NCBI GenBank assembly: GCA_944739405.2
Contig: OX123197.2
Span: forward strand, 54,722,047 to 54,786,046
Source of the DNA: Euclidia mi
Lineage: Eukaryota; Arthropoda; Insecta; Lepidoptera; Erebidae
Length of the DNA stretch: 64,000 nt
Direction of reading: 5' to 3'
Both the position numbers and the translations under genes were made by a program. Shown here piece by piece: positions 10,398 through 19,960 of this stretch. The stretch's first letter is position 1. Every line of letters begins with the position of its first letter. The notes beneath the pieces are model-generated. The model was not told the DNA's origin, searched no databases, and was given only the letters and a program-made list of their open reading frames with translations.

Positions 10398-12029
10398 CTA
10401 TTGTTGCCTGGGCGGCGACCGTTGGCCAGGACCAGGCAAGTCAAAACGAGGGTGCGGCTTGAAGTCCTCAAAGGCGCGATGACTCGATCCGCGCGCCATC
10501 TGTGGGGGGTCATAATGACGCACCCGCCCAAAACGAGGTGGGCGCGAGTCAAGGCGGGGACGCTCCGCCAAAGGAGGGGAGTACCTGGGGCAGCAGTCAT
10601 GGTGCTGGTGACGTTGCGCGGTCGCACATTCAGGTGCGCGAGAGAGAGGAGGCGTGCGCACGCTACGGTTCTCCAAGCGGGGCGAGTGGCGATCAACTGA
10701 GCGAGGCGACTCTCGGCTACGCGCCGGTGAGCCTCGGCTGCCACCTTCAAAACACCCGCCCGTGCGCGGCGTCGGCTGGTTGGACAAGCGGCCAACCTCT
10801 CTGGCATTCATACAAAGAATGTCCAAATGCTGTCCTCCACAGTGAGGACAGGGGCGAGAATTTGGGCAGTCTCGCTGGTAGTGGGACCCCAAACAAGAGA
10901 AGCAAAGGCGGCGGGCATTCGCGATGCGCCTACGAGAGGCGACATGCAGGTCCAAGAATGCCCTACAACTGGCCGTTCTGTGCCCCGTGACCTTGCAGTA
11001 GGAGCACTCCACTGGGCTCTGCGTGACTGCAAAGCGAGGAGGGCGCCGGTCAACACTGGCTCGGGTGTGAACGCGAGCCTGCTCCTTGACCTTGGGCGGC
11101 TGCGACTTAGCCGGCGTGTCACCACCGGAGTTGTCCAAGACCCGGCACTCATCCTCCAGGAACTTCTCCAGGTCAGCAAAGGGGGGCAGATGGGTCGCGC
11201 TATCCCCACCAAAGCGCTGTTCAAAACGCGACCTCAGGTCGGCAGGCAGCTTCTTCAGCACAATGTGCACCAATAGATAGGACCATTGGTCCACGGGCAG
11301 GTCAAGGCACTTAAGTGCGTTGATGGCCACCAAGAGCGGGTTCAAAAGTTGGGTGCGCAACCCAGAGACCCGGGTGAGCGTCGGCAAACCCAAAATCTGC
11401 TCAATGTGCGTGTCGGCGAGGCCACGCTTATTATGGTACCTACGGGTGATTAGGTCCCGAGCCGTCTGGTACGCCTCGTCAGACACGGGCAGATGCTGGA
11501 TGAGGCCCTTAGCCTCCCCATCCAGAACCGACATTAAGTATGCCAATTTTTGTGCTGGCCGAAGGTCAGCCCTGTCATTGACCAGGCTGTCGAACAAGTT
11601 AATGAAGCCCAGGTAGCTTCCTAGGCAGCCATCAAAATGGGGGAGGTCCAAAGTAGGGAGCCTACTCACCAGCCCCGGTGCTGACCTAGGAAGCTCCTGC
11701 TTCAGGCCGGGTTGCCCTTCCCTATCGGCAACTAGTTGTCTCGCAGTATTGGAGACAGCATCATACAGGTCTAAGACCTGGGCATAGTCTTCGCTGACCT
11801 TATTTCGCTGGTCAGCGGTGAAATCAATGATTGACACTTCAAGACAGCAAGTGCTGAAAGTGCGGAATTGCTGTTCCACACTTGCCAGGCGATCATCAAT
11901 CCGCTCGTACCTCTGAAGTAAGGCCTGCTGGCGATCAGGCCGGTTCACTAAAGCATTGGCCGAGGCAAACCAGCGCAAATCTGATTCAATAGCACCAGCA
12001 GCCGCACGCAAGTCCTTGATAGCTGACAT
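10398..12029 (-). CDS. gag: BEL/Pao Gag with three zinc knuckles
   Basis: This is the structural protein that packages the element RNA. I chose the ATG at 12029, which starts MSAIKDLRAAAG; an upstream in-frame ATG at 12077 adds 16 hydrophobic residues that look out of place. A coiled-coil-like N-terminus precedes the DUF1759 core (LPHFDG, then KLAYLMSVLDGEAKGLIQ and ALKCLDLPVDQW). Then come Cys/His knuckles CSYCKVTGHRTASC, CFSCLGSHYQRDC and CPHCGGQHLDILC, followed by a long Arg/Pro-rich tail of about 130 residues. The frame ends at a TAG preceded by CAA CAA. The same frame continues into protease and RT without another stop, so this TAG is the only thing separating Gag from Pol. Confidence 0.93.
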   Translation of the reverse strand: MSAIKDLRAAAGAIESDLRWFASANALVNRPDRQQALLQRYERIDDRLASVEQQFRTFSTCCLEVSIIDFTADQRNKVSEDYAQVLDLYDAVSNTARQLVADREGQPGLKQELPRSAPGLVSRLPTLDLPHFDGCLGSYLGFINLFDSLVNDRADLRPAQKLAYLMSVLDGEAKGLIQHLPVSDEAYQTARDLITRRYHNKRGLADTHIEQILGLPTLTRVSGLRTQLLNPLLVAINALKCLDLPVDQWSYLLVHIVLKKLPADLRSRFEQRFGGDSATHLPPFADLEKFLEDECRVLDNSGGDTPAKSQPPKVKEQARVHTRASVDRRPPRFAVTQSPVECSYCKVTGHRTASCRAFLDLHVASRRRIANARRLCFSCLGSHYQRDCPNSRPCPHCGGQHLDILCMNAREVGRLSNQPTPRTGGCFEGGSRGSPARSRESPRSVDRHSPRLENRSVRTPPLSRAPECATAQRHQHHDCCPRYSPPLAERPRLDSRPPRFGRVRHYDPPQMARGSSHRAFEDFKPHPRFDLPGPGQRSPPRQQ

Positions 12030-12747
12030 AATCAAAATTTCAAAAGAGCCCGGACAAGCGTTAAACAATATTAACAATCAAACTTAATTTTTCTCAATTC
12101 TTTGAAACCAACAAGGTATTAGCCTGTTTATTGCAAGTGCAGGCAAGTGACAGGTATTTACTGCCCAACAAAATTAAAAGTTTCAGTATATTGAAACAAA
12201 CACAAAAGTTATCAAAGTTATAACTTATAACAAATTAATAAAGTTGAAGCTTCAACTTAATTAGTTAATTATTTGCAACAGACAGACTAACTGTGTTATT
12301 TATGATATACAATATGAAGTAAGCACAGAATATGTGTTACCTAGCAATATTATCTATATTCTAACAAACAAAGTTTATTAATGTGACCCGCCCAAGTGGC
12401 AAGGTCAAGTTTGATTATTACAATGTTTATGAATAATTATGCAATAAACTAAATTTACTAAATTTATTGATACATACAGCTGTTATGTATCCAAACAAAC
12501 TGACTTATTAATGCAACAACAAATTTAAGTTAGATTTTCCAACAATACAAATCAACAATTACTGATTGAGGTTATGTGACAATGTGTTTCAAATTATCTA
12601 GGTCAACTTATACAATTAAATATTATGTATTTTAGACAATAACTGACCTGACAAACACTACAATACTGTCTACAAGGTGATAAGATACAAGCTCATACCA
12701 ATCTGAGTTTATACTCAGTAATGCAACAGCGGCTAAATTTCAACCAC

Positions 12748-12759
12748 GCTCTGCTACCA
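12748..12759 (-). promoter_or_regulatory. tRNA primer-binding site
   Basis: Read on the minus strand, TGGTAGCAGAGC begins 7 nt inside the 5' LTR. It is complementary to an acceptor end ...GCTCTGCTACCA, which fits the insect initiator methionine tRNA as I remember it. The match weakens after 12 nt. Confidence 0.7.
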
Positions 12760-12766
12760 AAAATTA

Positions 12767-13363
12767 TGTGTAGAATTCGGGCTAAGAATGGGTATTTTTT
12801 ATATTCAGAGATCAGTGGAAGCGATTAATTCATCCAGTCTTAGCCCAAGACAAAGGATCTAACACATGGGCCAAGTTTCTTGGCGCTAAGAATTAAACAA
12901 CTTACTTACCAAATATCTCCTGGTGATGTTCTTGAGTGGAGTCCTGGAGGCAAGTTAGACACACACGAGACTAAAATTGGCCAATATTAGCAAGTGAATT
13001 ATCTTTACTTTACCAGACTCCACGCAGCGTCTTCAATCAGCAAATTCTTCCGGCACCAACCACGTGCATCGGATTCACTCAAGTTTTACAATGTTCGTTA
13101 AAATAATATTTTTATCACAATTAACCGGTGCCAGTTATTGATCAAGGAAGTGGCAATCAAACGGGTTCTAAATACAAGATCAAAACGCTCACAACACGAA
13201 ATCTATCCAGAGCTAGCTTTTTTCGCTGACCGCGGGAAACGACAATGAAAGAAAAGATTGACAGTTCAGTGTGACCATTGTCAGAAATTTTCAATAGACT
13301 AAACAAAATGTTACTCAATCGATCTAATCGATTTGACTTATAATAAAAACTAATTCTATTTCA
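12767..13363 (-). promoter_or_regulatory. 5' LTR of the BEL element (promoter)
   Basis: This is the second 597-bp LTR, with the same ends as the copy at 5878-6474. In the element's orientation it lies upstream of the primer-binding site and gag and should hold the promoter. The body between it and gag (12078-12747) is AT-rich leader without a gene. Confidence 0.92.
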
Positions 13364-13681
13364 GATAATGTAGCTTTGTTGGCAGATATGGGCGTAACTG
13401 CGGGCTTCCTCAAGTATAGGTCAGTTCATGAAAGATGACCACTGCGCAGAAATCATTTTTTAGGTCCCCGTGGAGGTGCGGGGTGGGGCGCGGGTGGAAT
13501 GCCAATGGCGTGGCTCCGTTCTTGACGCATTCCCTAAATGCGTCAAGAATGGGGGGCCACGCCATTGGTGCACGAATGTAGGTACATATGCGCGACGGCC
13601 GCCATTTGTGGTCAACTTTCGTGAGCCGATCTATATAATATACGCCTCTACGCAATTAAGACCCATTAACAAATGCCGTAT
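13364..13681. other. Rest of the split repeat and a strong 67-nt hairpin
   Basis: After GATAATGTAGCTTT (the continuation of the repeat broken by the BEL element) lies a hairpin at 13502-13568. Its outer arms are CCAATGGCGTGGC and GCCACGCCATTGG, and its inner arms are TTCTTGACGCATT and AATGCGTCAAGAA around a 5-nt loop. A short mismatch joins the two stems. No gene is seen. Confidence 0.75.
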
Positions 13682-13945
13682 TTTTTTTTTATAGGATCAC
13701 GCCTGTATCCCCGAAGGGGTAGGCAGAGGTGTAATAAATATTACACCCACATTTCGCCATGCAATTTTTAGGTCCTACGTAATAGGGGGCGAGTCTATTG
13801 CCGCTACCGGGCACATCACCAGACTCCGTGCTGCTACTGAGAATTCGGAAAAACACAGTAACACTTTTGTCCGCCCCGGGAATCGAACCCGGGACCTCCG
13901 ATCAGCAGTCGCATACGCTATCCACTGAACCATGGAGGCAGTCTC
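13682..13945 (-). mobile_element. tRNA-derived SINE
   Basis: Read on the minus strand, the head has a Pol III A box (TGGTTCAGTGG, 13922-13932) and a perfect B box (GGTTCGATTCC, 13879-13889) flanked by a T-arm-like CCCGG/CCGGG stem. A body of about 130 bp follows, then the tail GCCTACCCCTTCGGGG...AGGC and an A-run (13682-13692 read in reverse). The body and tail match the SINEs at 17.6 and 62.3 kb, but this head differs from theirs. It would be transcribed by Pol III and mobilised by a LINE with the same 3' end. Confidence 0.85.
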
Positions 13946-15611
13946 TTGTCGTAAAATGAATTCATTAATTTACAATATAATTTAATCAGGTAAACTTGTA
14001 AACGTGCGTTGGCCGTGATGACATTATTACCCATCCGGATCAGGGAGAACGGGCGAGCAAGGTCCAAAAGGTGCCTCTCTGGGGCAATTATCGAAAAGTT
14101 TCCCAAACGAAAGCTCAATTACACTTTTGTCTGACAAGGGTTCGTTCTTGGAACTTAAATAAGTAGTATTGAACAAAAAATGGCTTTGTTAATAAAATGT
14201 AATTAAAACGCCAGATGCTATGTCGTGGAAAGTAAACTGTAGATTATTTTTGGGTTTATTCTCTGGTCAAATAAAATTGTGGATATAGCATGCCAAGCCA
14301 CTTTTATAGCAGACAAAAATTAGAAAGCTGAAGAGTTTGTTTGGTTGCTTAAACGCGCAAATCTTAGGAGTTGCTTACTGGTCCCATTTGAATAATTATT
14401 TTTGTGTTGGATAGCCCATTAATCGAGGAAGGCTAGGTCATATGAGATCACACTATGAACCACAGGCGCGAAGCAGTAGCTCTAAATAGCGCGGGTGTAA
14501 CCGCGGGCTCAGTTACTTTGTGTCGTGCCATGTTTTTATGGCGTCTTAATTTTTAAAACATCGCTCAAGTCTCTCGTCTACATCAGACATATTTGGGAAA
14601 TTGGATCTGTTGCTGACCCTTGAAAATTATTGTGCGATAAACTTTTATAGTGCCTCATCCCTTACCTGTCACAAAGTGCAGTTTGACGATTAATTAGTTT
14701 AATAAGCTAACTTGACAGAGCTGCTTCGCAAGTCTCTATTATTAGGTGCACAAACCTCTCATATTAATGTAATTCTTTGCACTCGAGTTTATCATAGATT
14801 AGTATTGTCGCCTTAACATCTATTACTCCTCCCCCAGTTTGTCTCAGATAAGTGATGTCGCCGTAACGTTCATCGCACATTAGTTTTACCAATTTTAGTA
14901 GCTGAATGTGGGAAGTTATATGTCTTCTCATGATTAGGTGTCAACGATTTAGTGCCAAAATAAAGCACCGTCCGTACATTACCCATTAATCTAGACGCAA
15001 AATTACATATTTCCAATCCCACCTCTCATCCCTCCAACCCCTCCTCCATTACAGTACATTTTACCATAAAGGTGTACACAATGATTTTATTCCGATCTAC
15101 CCTCGCTATTTTCCGACTGCTAATGTCTTCCAAAAGGATTTCGCGCCATGTTTACCGCGTTGCGGAATGAGAATTTGATTCCGTATAGCTTTTTAGGGCG
15201 TACGGGCGTGTGCTTATGTAATTTTGTTATGAAGTGTACGTGACAATGTGTGCGTGAAATTTTAATGCCTGATCGTAGCGTATGTAATGTTTGTTTTGCA
15301 GATTGGATGCGATGACCTGATATGATTTTGATGCGTATTTGCGGTTTAATTTGGTTGTTTTAACTCTGTAAGTTTAGTAACAGTGGATGATTAGCTGGTG
15401 ACTAATCTGAAAAATCGCGTTATTAATGTCAATTATATTGCTAATACTAATAGTTATATACCTATTTGTATCTGACAGCTTTGCATTAAAATACCTGATA
15501 CACCTGGGGGCTAATCGTGCTATTTTCAAACGTTCAAACGTTGACAAGGTAACGTTTTTGGTGAACGTTTGGTTTTAGTTTGGCTGATGTCAAACATGGT
15601 ATCGTGCTAAT
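13946..15611. other. Non-coding stretch
   Basis: No gene or clear element is visible. Near 15509-15611 a segment bounded by TCGTGCTA words resembles, in inverse orientation, the segment at 21345-21435. These may be ends of one old DNA element family. Confidence 0.35.
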
Positions 15612-16855
15612 TGGACGTAGTTACACGAAAATGATCCAATCCACAACATAGTCAAAAATGAGTTAAATGTACCAAACTGATGCTAAATATCAAAACTATC
15701 GGCCAGTAAAAAAGAACCAAGCCAAAAGAATTGCATAACACATTTTGTCAACCCCAGAACCAAACCACTTGTACAGCACGTTAAAAAAAGAGATCACTTT
15801 GAACAATCCAACCTGCCTGGTTCAATGACCAGTATTACAAACCGATTAAGTAAAACGAATCAAGTAGTCTGGATTATTTTTGCGAAATTAAAATTTATTC
15901 ATCACCGACACTATAATAAAACACTAAAAGGATCCACTATGCTTGGAACTGTTTTCTGAATACACTTACACCTAATTAAAACAATTAAAACAATCCAGAA
16001 TGCATGGATCCTTTTCGATAAATGGATTTTCGTTTATTATTCCAATAAATCTGACAGCGAAAATGATCCGGACTGCTTGGTGAATTTGTATTGATTGCAA
16101 AGTCAATTTAAATCATTCTGCGAAAACGATTCAGGCCTATTCGGGTCGTCTCGCTGATTATGTATAATTCGATTCATAAAATTATTCCTAAATAAAAAAC
16201 CAAAATAAATCGTAAATTACTTCTGACAGGTAATAAATAGTATTTATTTATTCAAATTGGACGTAGTTACACGAAAAAGGGTTCCAATCTACAAAAACTC
16301 ACTTTGGAGATATTGACGTTCGATGTTTGGAAGATATTTCTTCATTGGTATTCATTTTAAAATTAATTGAAAGTATGATGTTGTGTGTGAAATAATGAAA
16401 CCTAGGGGACCTATGAGACCTATGAGAGGTTGGTATGTTGATTTTGAGATTTAGTTTTGTTGATTTTGATATGTTTGTGTTGCCATATTTTAGGTTAAGG
16501 TTCAGTCAAATTAATTTAAAACAAAATAAATGTATTTGATTTCATGGAATAGGTTTTTTATACACAATTTATTACTTGGGGCGTTTTAACGGAATTGAGA
16601 TTAGAGCATGCGCTATGGAAACTGTAATTTAAAAGGATCCAGCCGTATAAATTTACATATGATTCGCAAAATACAATACTACGCTTGACTATACTATACA
16701 CAATAAAAAGGTTTCATTATTTCACACACAACATCATACTTTCAATTAATTTTAAAATTAATGCCAATGAAGAAATATTTTCCAAACTTCAAACGACAAT
16801 ATCACCAAAGTGACTTTTTGAGGATTTTGTGGACTTTTCGTGTAACTACGTCCTG
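15612..16855. mobile_element. Foldback DNA element(s) with GGACGTAGTTACACGAAAA ends
   Basis: An arm of about 150 bp starting at 16260 is repeated in inverse at about 16707-16855. Both begin at the tip with GGACGTAGTTACACGAAAA, and both hold AAAATTAATTGAAAGTATG and ATTTCACACACAACATC (in one sense or the other). A further copy of the tip lies at 15612, so the unit may be longer or nested. No reading frame is present. Exact ends and target duplication are unclear. Confidence 0.7.
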
Positions 16856-17572
16856 AGCTAATCGTTTTGAGCTTTCGAACCGCAGACGCAACCCTTATTT
16901 ACGTCAAACGTTTAGTGCTTGACACCGGCTTTTGAAAATAGTAAGTACTATTCCTATATTAAATAAGCTGTAGCGACATCGGGCCATGTGCAAGCACCTT
17001 TTTTAAAAAGTCAAATGTCTTTATGTGAATGTCATTGAATGTCAATAAATATTATAATATTATGAAATCATAAAATAATTTTATCCAAATTATACGGTAA
17101 GTACCGTAATATTATTTACTGTAACACGTGAAATATGAAAAAACAATTAATGATCACACTTGGTCAGGTAGAAGTGATTTTTATTTCACTAGAGTAACGA
17201 AGGTGAATTCAAATGATGATGCACCACAACATTACTGCAATTGCAGCTTCTTCTGCTATTTGTCGAGCCCAATACGAATTTCATATGATCGTTACAATAA
17301 ACAACATCTATTATTCAGATTTGGATTAATATATAGAGCAGATAAAGATGCTCAACAAACCGCGAATTTTCAGCGTTCATCATAATAGTCATCCTTTATA
17401 TATAAGAAGAGAGACGAAAAGCTGGAGAATTTGAATTCGGCTGACTATCTAACTTTTCAGGTACGCATTTCAATTATCATTACGGAAGATCCTACAGTAT
17501 TTATTCTCATTCTGAACTTGTCTTATAATATGCATAAATCCCCAACAAAATAATATAAGTATATACTCAAAC
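16856..17572. other. Non-coding stretch
   Basis: AT-rich sequence. A short open frame at 17128-17385 (plus) has no recognisable motif. I see nothing else. Confidence 0.4.
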
Positions 17573-17587
17573 ACAAGATATAGCGCA

Positions 17588-17817
17588 AGGGTGAATAGGG
17601 TTCCCACCAAGAACTTAGGGTCCCAAGCTAACCTCACCTGCAACTGGTGCACCTGCCGATTAACGGACGAGGCTCTGGCAAACAAAATATCCCGATAAGC
17701 GGCAATAGGCTCGCCACCTATTACGTGGGATCAAAACACTGGCGAAAAGTGGGCGTTTAATATGCCTCTGCCTACCCCTTCGGGGAAACAGGCGTGAGTT
17801 TATGTATGTATGTATGT
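17588..17817 (+). mobile_element. SINE copy 1 with 15-bp target duplication
   Basis: This is a 230-bp element flanked by ACAAGATATAGCGCA on both sides (17573-17587 and 17818-17832), so the ends are exact. It starts with GGGTGAATAGGGTTCCCACC and ends with GCCTACCCCTTCGGGGAAAC, AGGCGTGAG and TATG repeats. It closely matches 62296-62532. The head shows no convincing A and B boxes, so its Pol III origin is unproven. The last 130 bp resemble the tRNA-headed SINE at 13.7 kb. Confidence 0.88.
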
Positions 17818-17832
17818 ACAAGATATAGCGCA

Positions 17833-18264
17833 CATATATGAGAATAATATTAATCTTAAGTTAAATGCGGGCTTCATTATTATTGTGGGACTTATATTTG
17901 AGTAAATGATTACTAAATAATTTATGTTTAAATTTCACTGTTCAATGTTCACAGTAGCCGAGGAGTAAGAAGAATAATAAGCCGCTGGTTAGCACAACCA
18001 CATGGACAGTACATAATTGGAAGTTAACAAAAATGTGGAATTTGCTATGAGCCTAATCGAGACCATCGTCATTTCTTTTACATTAAACAAGAGTATACTA
18101 TTAATTAGTTTACTTAAATAATGTTAACCAAACCAATTACATAATTATTACTGTGAAGTTCACGTTGCGTTGTAACAATGGCCTAACAGATGTTGATTGT
18201 TTCAACTCTACCTACTTAAAATAATATTTTGTATCAGATTTCATCATCTCAACACACTGAATAA
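17833..18264. other. Non-coding stretch
   Basis: AT-rich; I see no gene or repeat structure. Confidence 0.45.
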
Positions 18265-19046
18265 TTAACCCGGCGCCGATGACGTGAAAAAAATTCCCCG
18301 GCCGATGACATCGGGTAAATTTTACCCGAATTTTAATTTGAAAATTTTTCAATAGTTTTATACATAGTTTATATTACATTTTAATTGATTATTGGTGAAA
18401 CAGTATTTACGCATGTGATAAAATAAAAGATGGTACCAATTTATAATGAAAAATAACTTTTTTATTTACTTTTCATACACAATAGAAAAATCAACCTGAA
18501 AAACATGATAGTTTTTAGAAAATTATTTTTGTTAGGATATTTAGTTTTATTTATGAAAATAATTATCTTATTTACTAAAAAAAGAACAAATAAAGACTAA
18601 ACAGAAAAAAAATTGAAAGAAAGGAGAACTTAGTCAACTTCTTCATATTCTATGTCTGAAGCAGCCACCGACCCATCATCATCAGAATCAGGTTCCTCCA
18701 AAACACTCAAAATCCGTTGATCTTGGTTAGTCAAAGCCATTTGTGACCAAAAACTAAAAAAAAATACAAAACAACTTGTAAAAACTATTATAAACACGAA
18801 TAAAAATACGTCATGAAAATATTACACTATCTATGACGGTGGGTAAAACTTACCCGTTTTGAATTGAAACACTTGTATCTCACTACACGAGCGGCGTAAT
18901 AATGATGTAAACAATAATCCAAATAGAGGGTAGTTGTATCTCCAGCTATACTGGCGGATAAGTAAGATGGACGTCAGGAAAAATAAATATACCCTCTTAA
19001 AATCACCTCGGGTAAATATTACCCAGCGTCAACGACGCCGGGTTAA
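18265..19046. mobile_element. Non-autonomous piggyBac-type element
   Basis: TTAA at 18265-18268 and 19043-19046 flanks a 774-bp unit whose tips are CCCGGCGCCGATGACG and, inverted, CCCGGCGTCGTTGACG. Further inverted words (GGGTAAATTTTACCC, GGGTAAATATTACCC) lie inside both ends. TTAA duplications and a retained transposase N-terminus (18630-18740) tie it to piggyBac. The rest of the transposase is missing. Confidence 0.85.
18630..18740 (-). pseudogene. N-terminal stub of a piggyBac transposase
   Basis: A 36-codon frame starts at the ATG at 18738-18740 and stops at the TAA at 18630-18632. It opens with MALTNQDQRILSVLEE and continues with a run of Asp/Ser/Glu. That acidic start (a short helix, then SDDD-like residues) is typical of piggyBac transposases. 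The DDD catalytic core and the Cys-rich C-terminus are absent, because the element has been internally deleted and now ends soon after this stub. It might still be made as a short peptide, but I have no evidence that it is. Confidence 0.6.
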
Positions 19047-19190
19047 AACCGAAATGTGAAATTGGAGCTTGCCTTTTAATATACATACCTACTCGATTCC
19101 TTTAACTATCTATTGAAGTCGTCCAGCGGTAGTCTGGGTAACAGTGGATCATCAGATGTTGGACTCGATACCCGATTAGAAAGTACGCTT

Positions 19191-19734
19191 AGGCTGCGTT
19201 TCCACCAGAGATGTGCGAGGGAAATGTGTCGTGCGAGGATTTCTAGCTGTGCTGTGAAAATGTGTGGGGGTTTCTACAAAAGCTGTGCGAGGATGTGTAG
19301 CGGAGCTGTGAATAATGTGTGGTGCGAGGATGCGTTGCGGAGCGGTCGAGTGTCGAAGTGTCGAGATTGCTAAGAGCTGTGAATTATACTAACAAACTCT
19401 GTATCTTCTGCTTACATTTCTTCATCGCAAATGGTTAAATATAAAAGTATCTTCTTTTTCAATTATCCATATCTATTTTGCGCACTTCTACTTCCATCAA
19501 ACTCCGTCTATGAACTGGCTGGTACAATATGTCGCAAACCTCGCAACACGTCCCTCGCAACACATTCCTCGCACACATCCCTCGCTTGTTTTGTATGCGC
19601 AAAAATCTAGCCCCGTTGAGCCGTTTCCACCAGAGCTGTGGTGATCGAGGCGAGCTAAATGAAGCAATAGTATTGGTTCGTTAAAAACATCCCTCGCTAC
19701 GCATCCTCGCACATCTCTGGTGGAAAAGCAGCCT
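19191..19734. mobile_element. MITE with AGGCTGCGTTTCCACCAGAG ends
   Basis: The left tip AGGCTGCGTTTCCACCAGAG followed by ATGTGCGAGG is repeated inverted at about 19690-19734. The inside is made of variants of GTGCGAGGATGTG (left half, as in CTGTGCGAGG) and its complement (right half). That gives many sub-terminal repeats able to fold back. No coding capacity. The target duplication is uncertain (possibly TA or TTA). Confidence 0.75.
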
Positions 19735-19794
19735 TATGTTAGCTCACACACTTGTATCACATCCTGCTGATTTAGTGGCTAGTCTCCCTTGTAT

Positions 19795-19960
19795 ATCGGC
19801 CTATTGGTCTAGTGGTACCTGACCCTGACTGCTAAGACGAACGTCATGGGTCTGATTACCACCCAGGAGAACTCTTTGTGCGATGAGCAAATTACTATAA
19901 CTATAATACTCGTATGTGTATAAAAGCAATATTTATTATAGATTAATCAATTGTCTGACT
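19795..19960 (+). mobile_element. tRNA-like SINE fragment
   Basis: TTGGTCTAGTGGTACC (A-box-like) is followed about 40 nt later by GGGTCTGATTACC (diverged B box) and by TTTGTGCGATGAGCAAATTA. A related piece is at about 20540-20640 (GGGTTGGATTCCC, then TTTGTATGATGAGCA). Both look like old copies of one tRNA-derived family. Confidence 0.55.

Larger units (their letters stand above)
5878..13363 (-). mobile_element. Complete BEL/Pao LTR retrotransposon, recent insertion
   Basis: The element has two 597-bp LTRs in direct orientation that I could not tell apart by eye, a primer-binding site, gag, pol and a purine-rich tract before the 3' LTR. It is read on the minus strand, so the 5' LTR is 12767-13363. 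Total length is 7486 bp, usual for BEL/Pao. Gag and pol form one frame broken only by a TAG at 10398-10400. It lies inside an interspersed repeat (5768-5877 continuing at 13364), but I see no target-site duplication. Identical LTRs mean little time since insertion, so it could be active if the TAG is read through. Confidence 0.93.

Noticed and set aside
6615..10482. Several plus-strand open frames of 80-120 codons across the BEL pol
   Set aside because: They are antisense shadows of the intact minus-strand pol; no independent motif.
10376..11276. Overlapping frames in and against the gag Arg/Pro-rich tail
   Set aside because: A GC-rich low-complexity region leaves several frames open by composition.
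13859..13935. A possible functional tRNA gene
   Set aside because: A and B boxes are good, but the sequence continues into a shared SINE body and tail, and the anticodon arm does not fold convincingly.
17128..17385. Possible small host gene (85 codons)
   Set aside because: No motif, no splice or promoter support, and a typical chance ORF length for AT-rich DNA.
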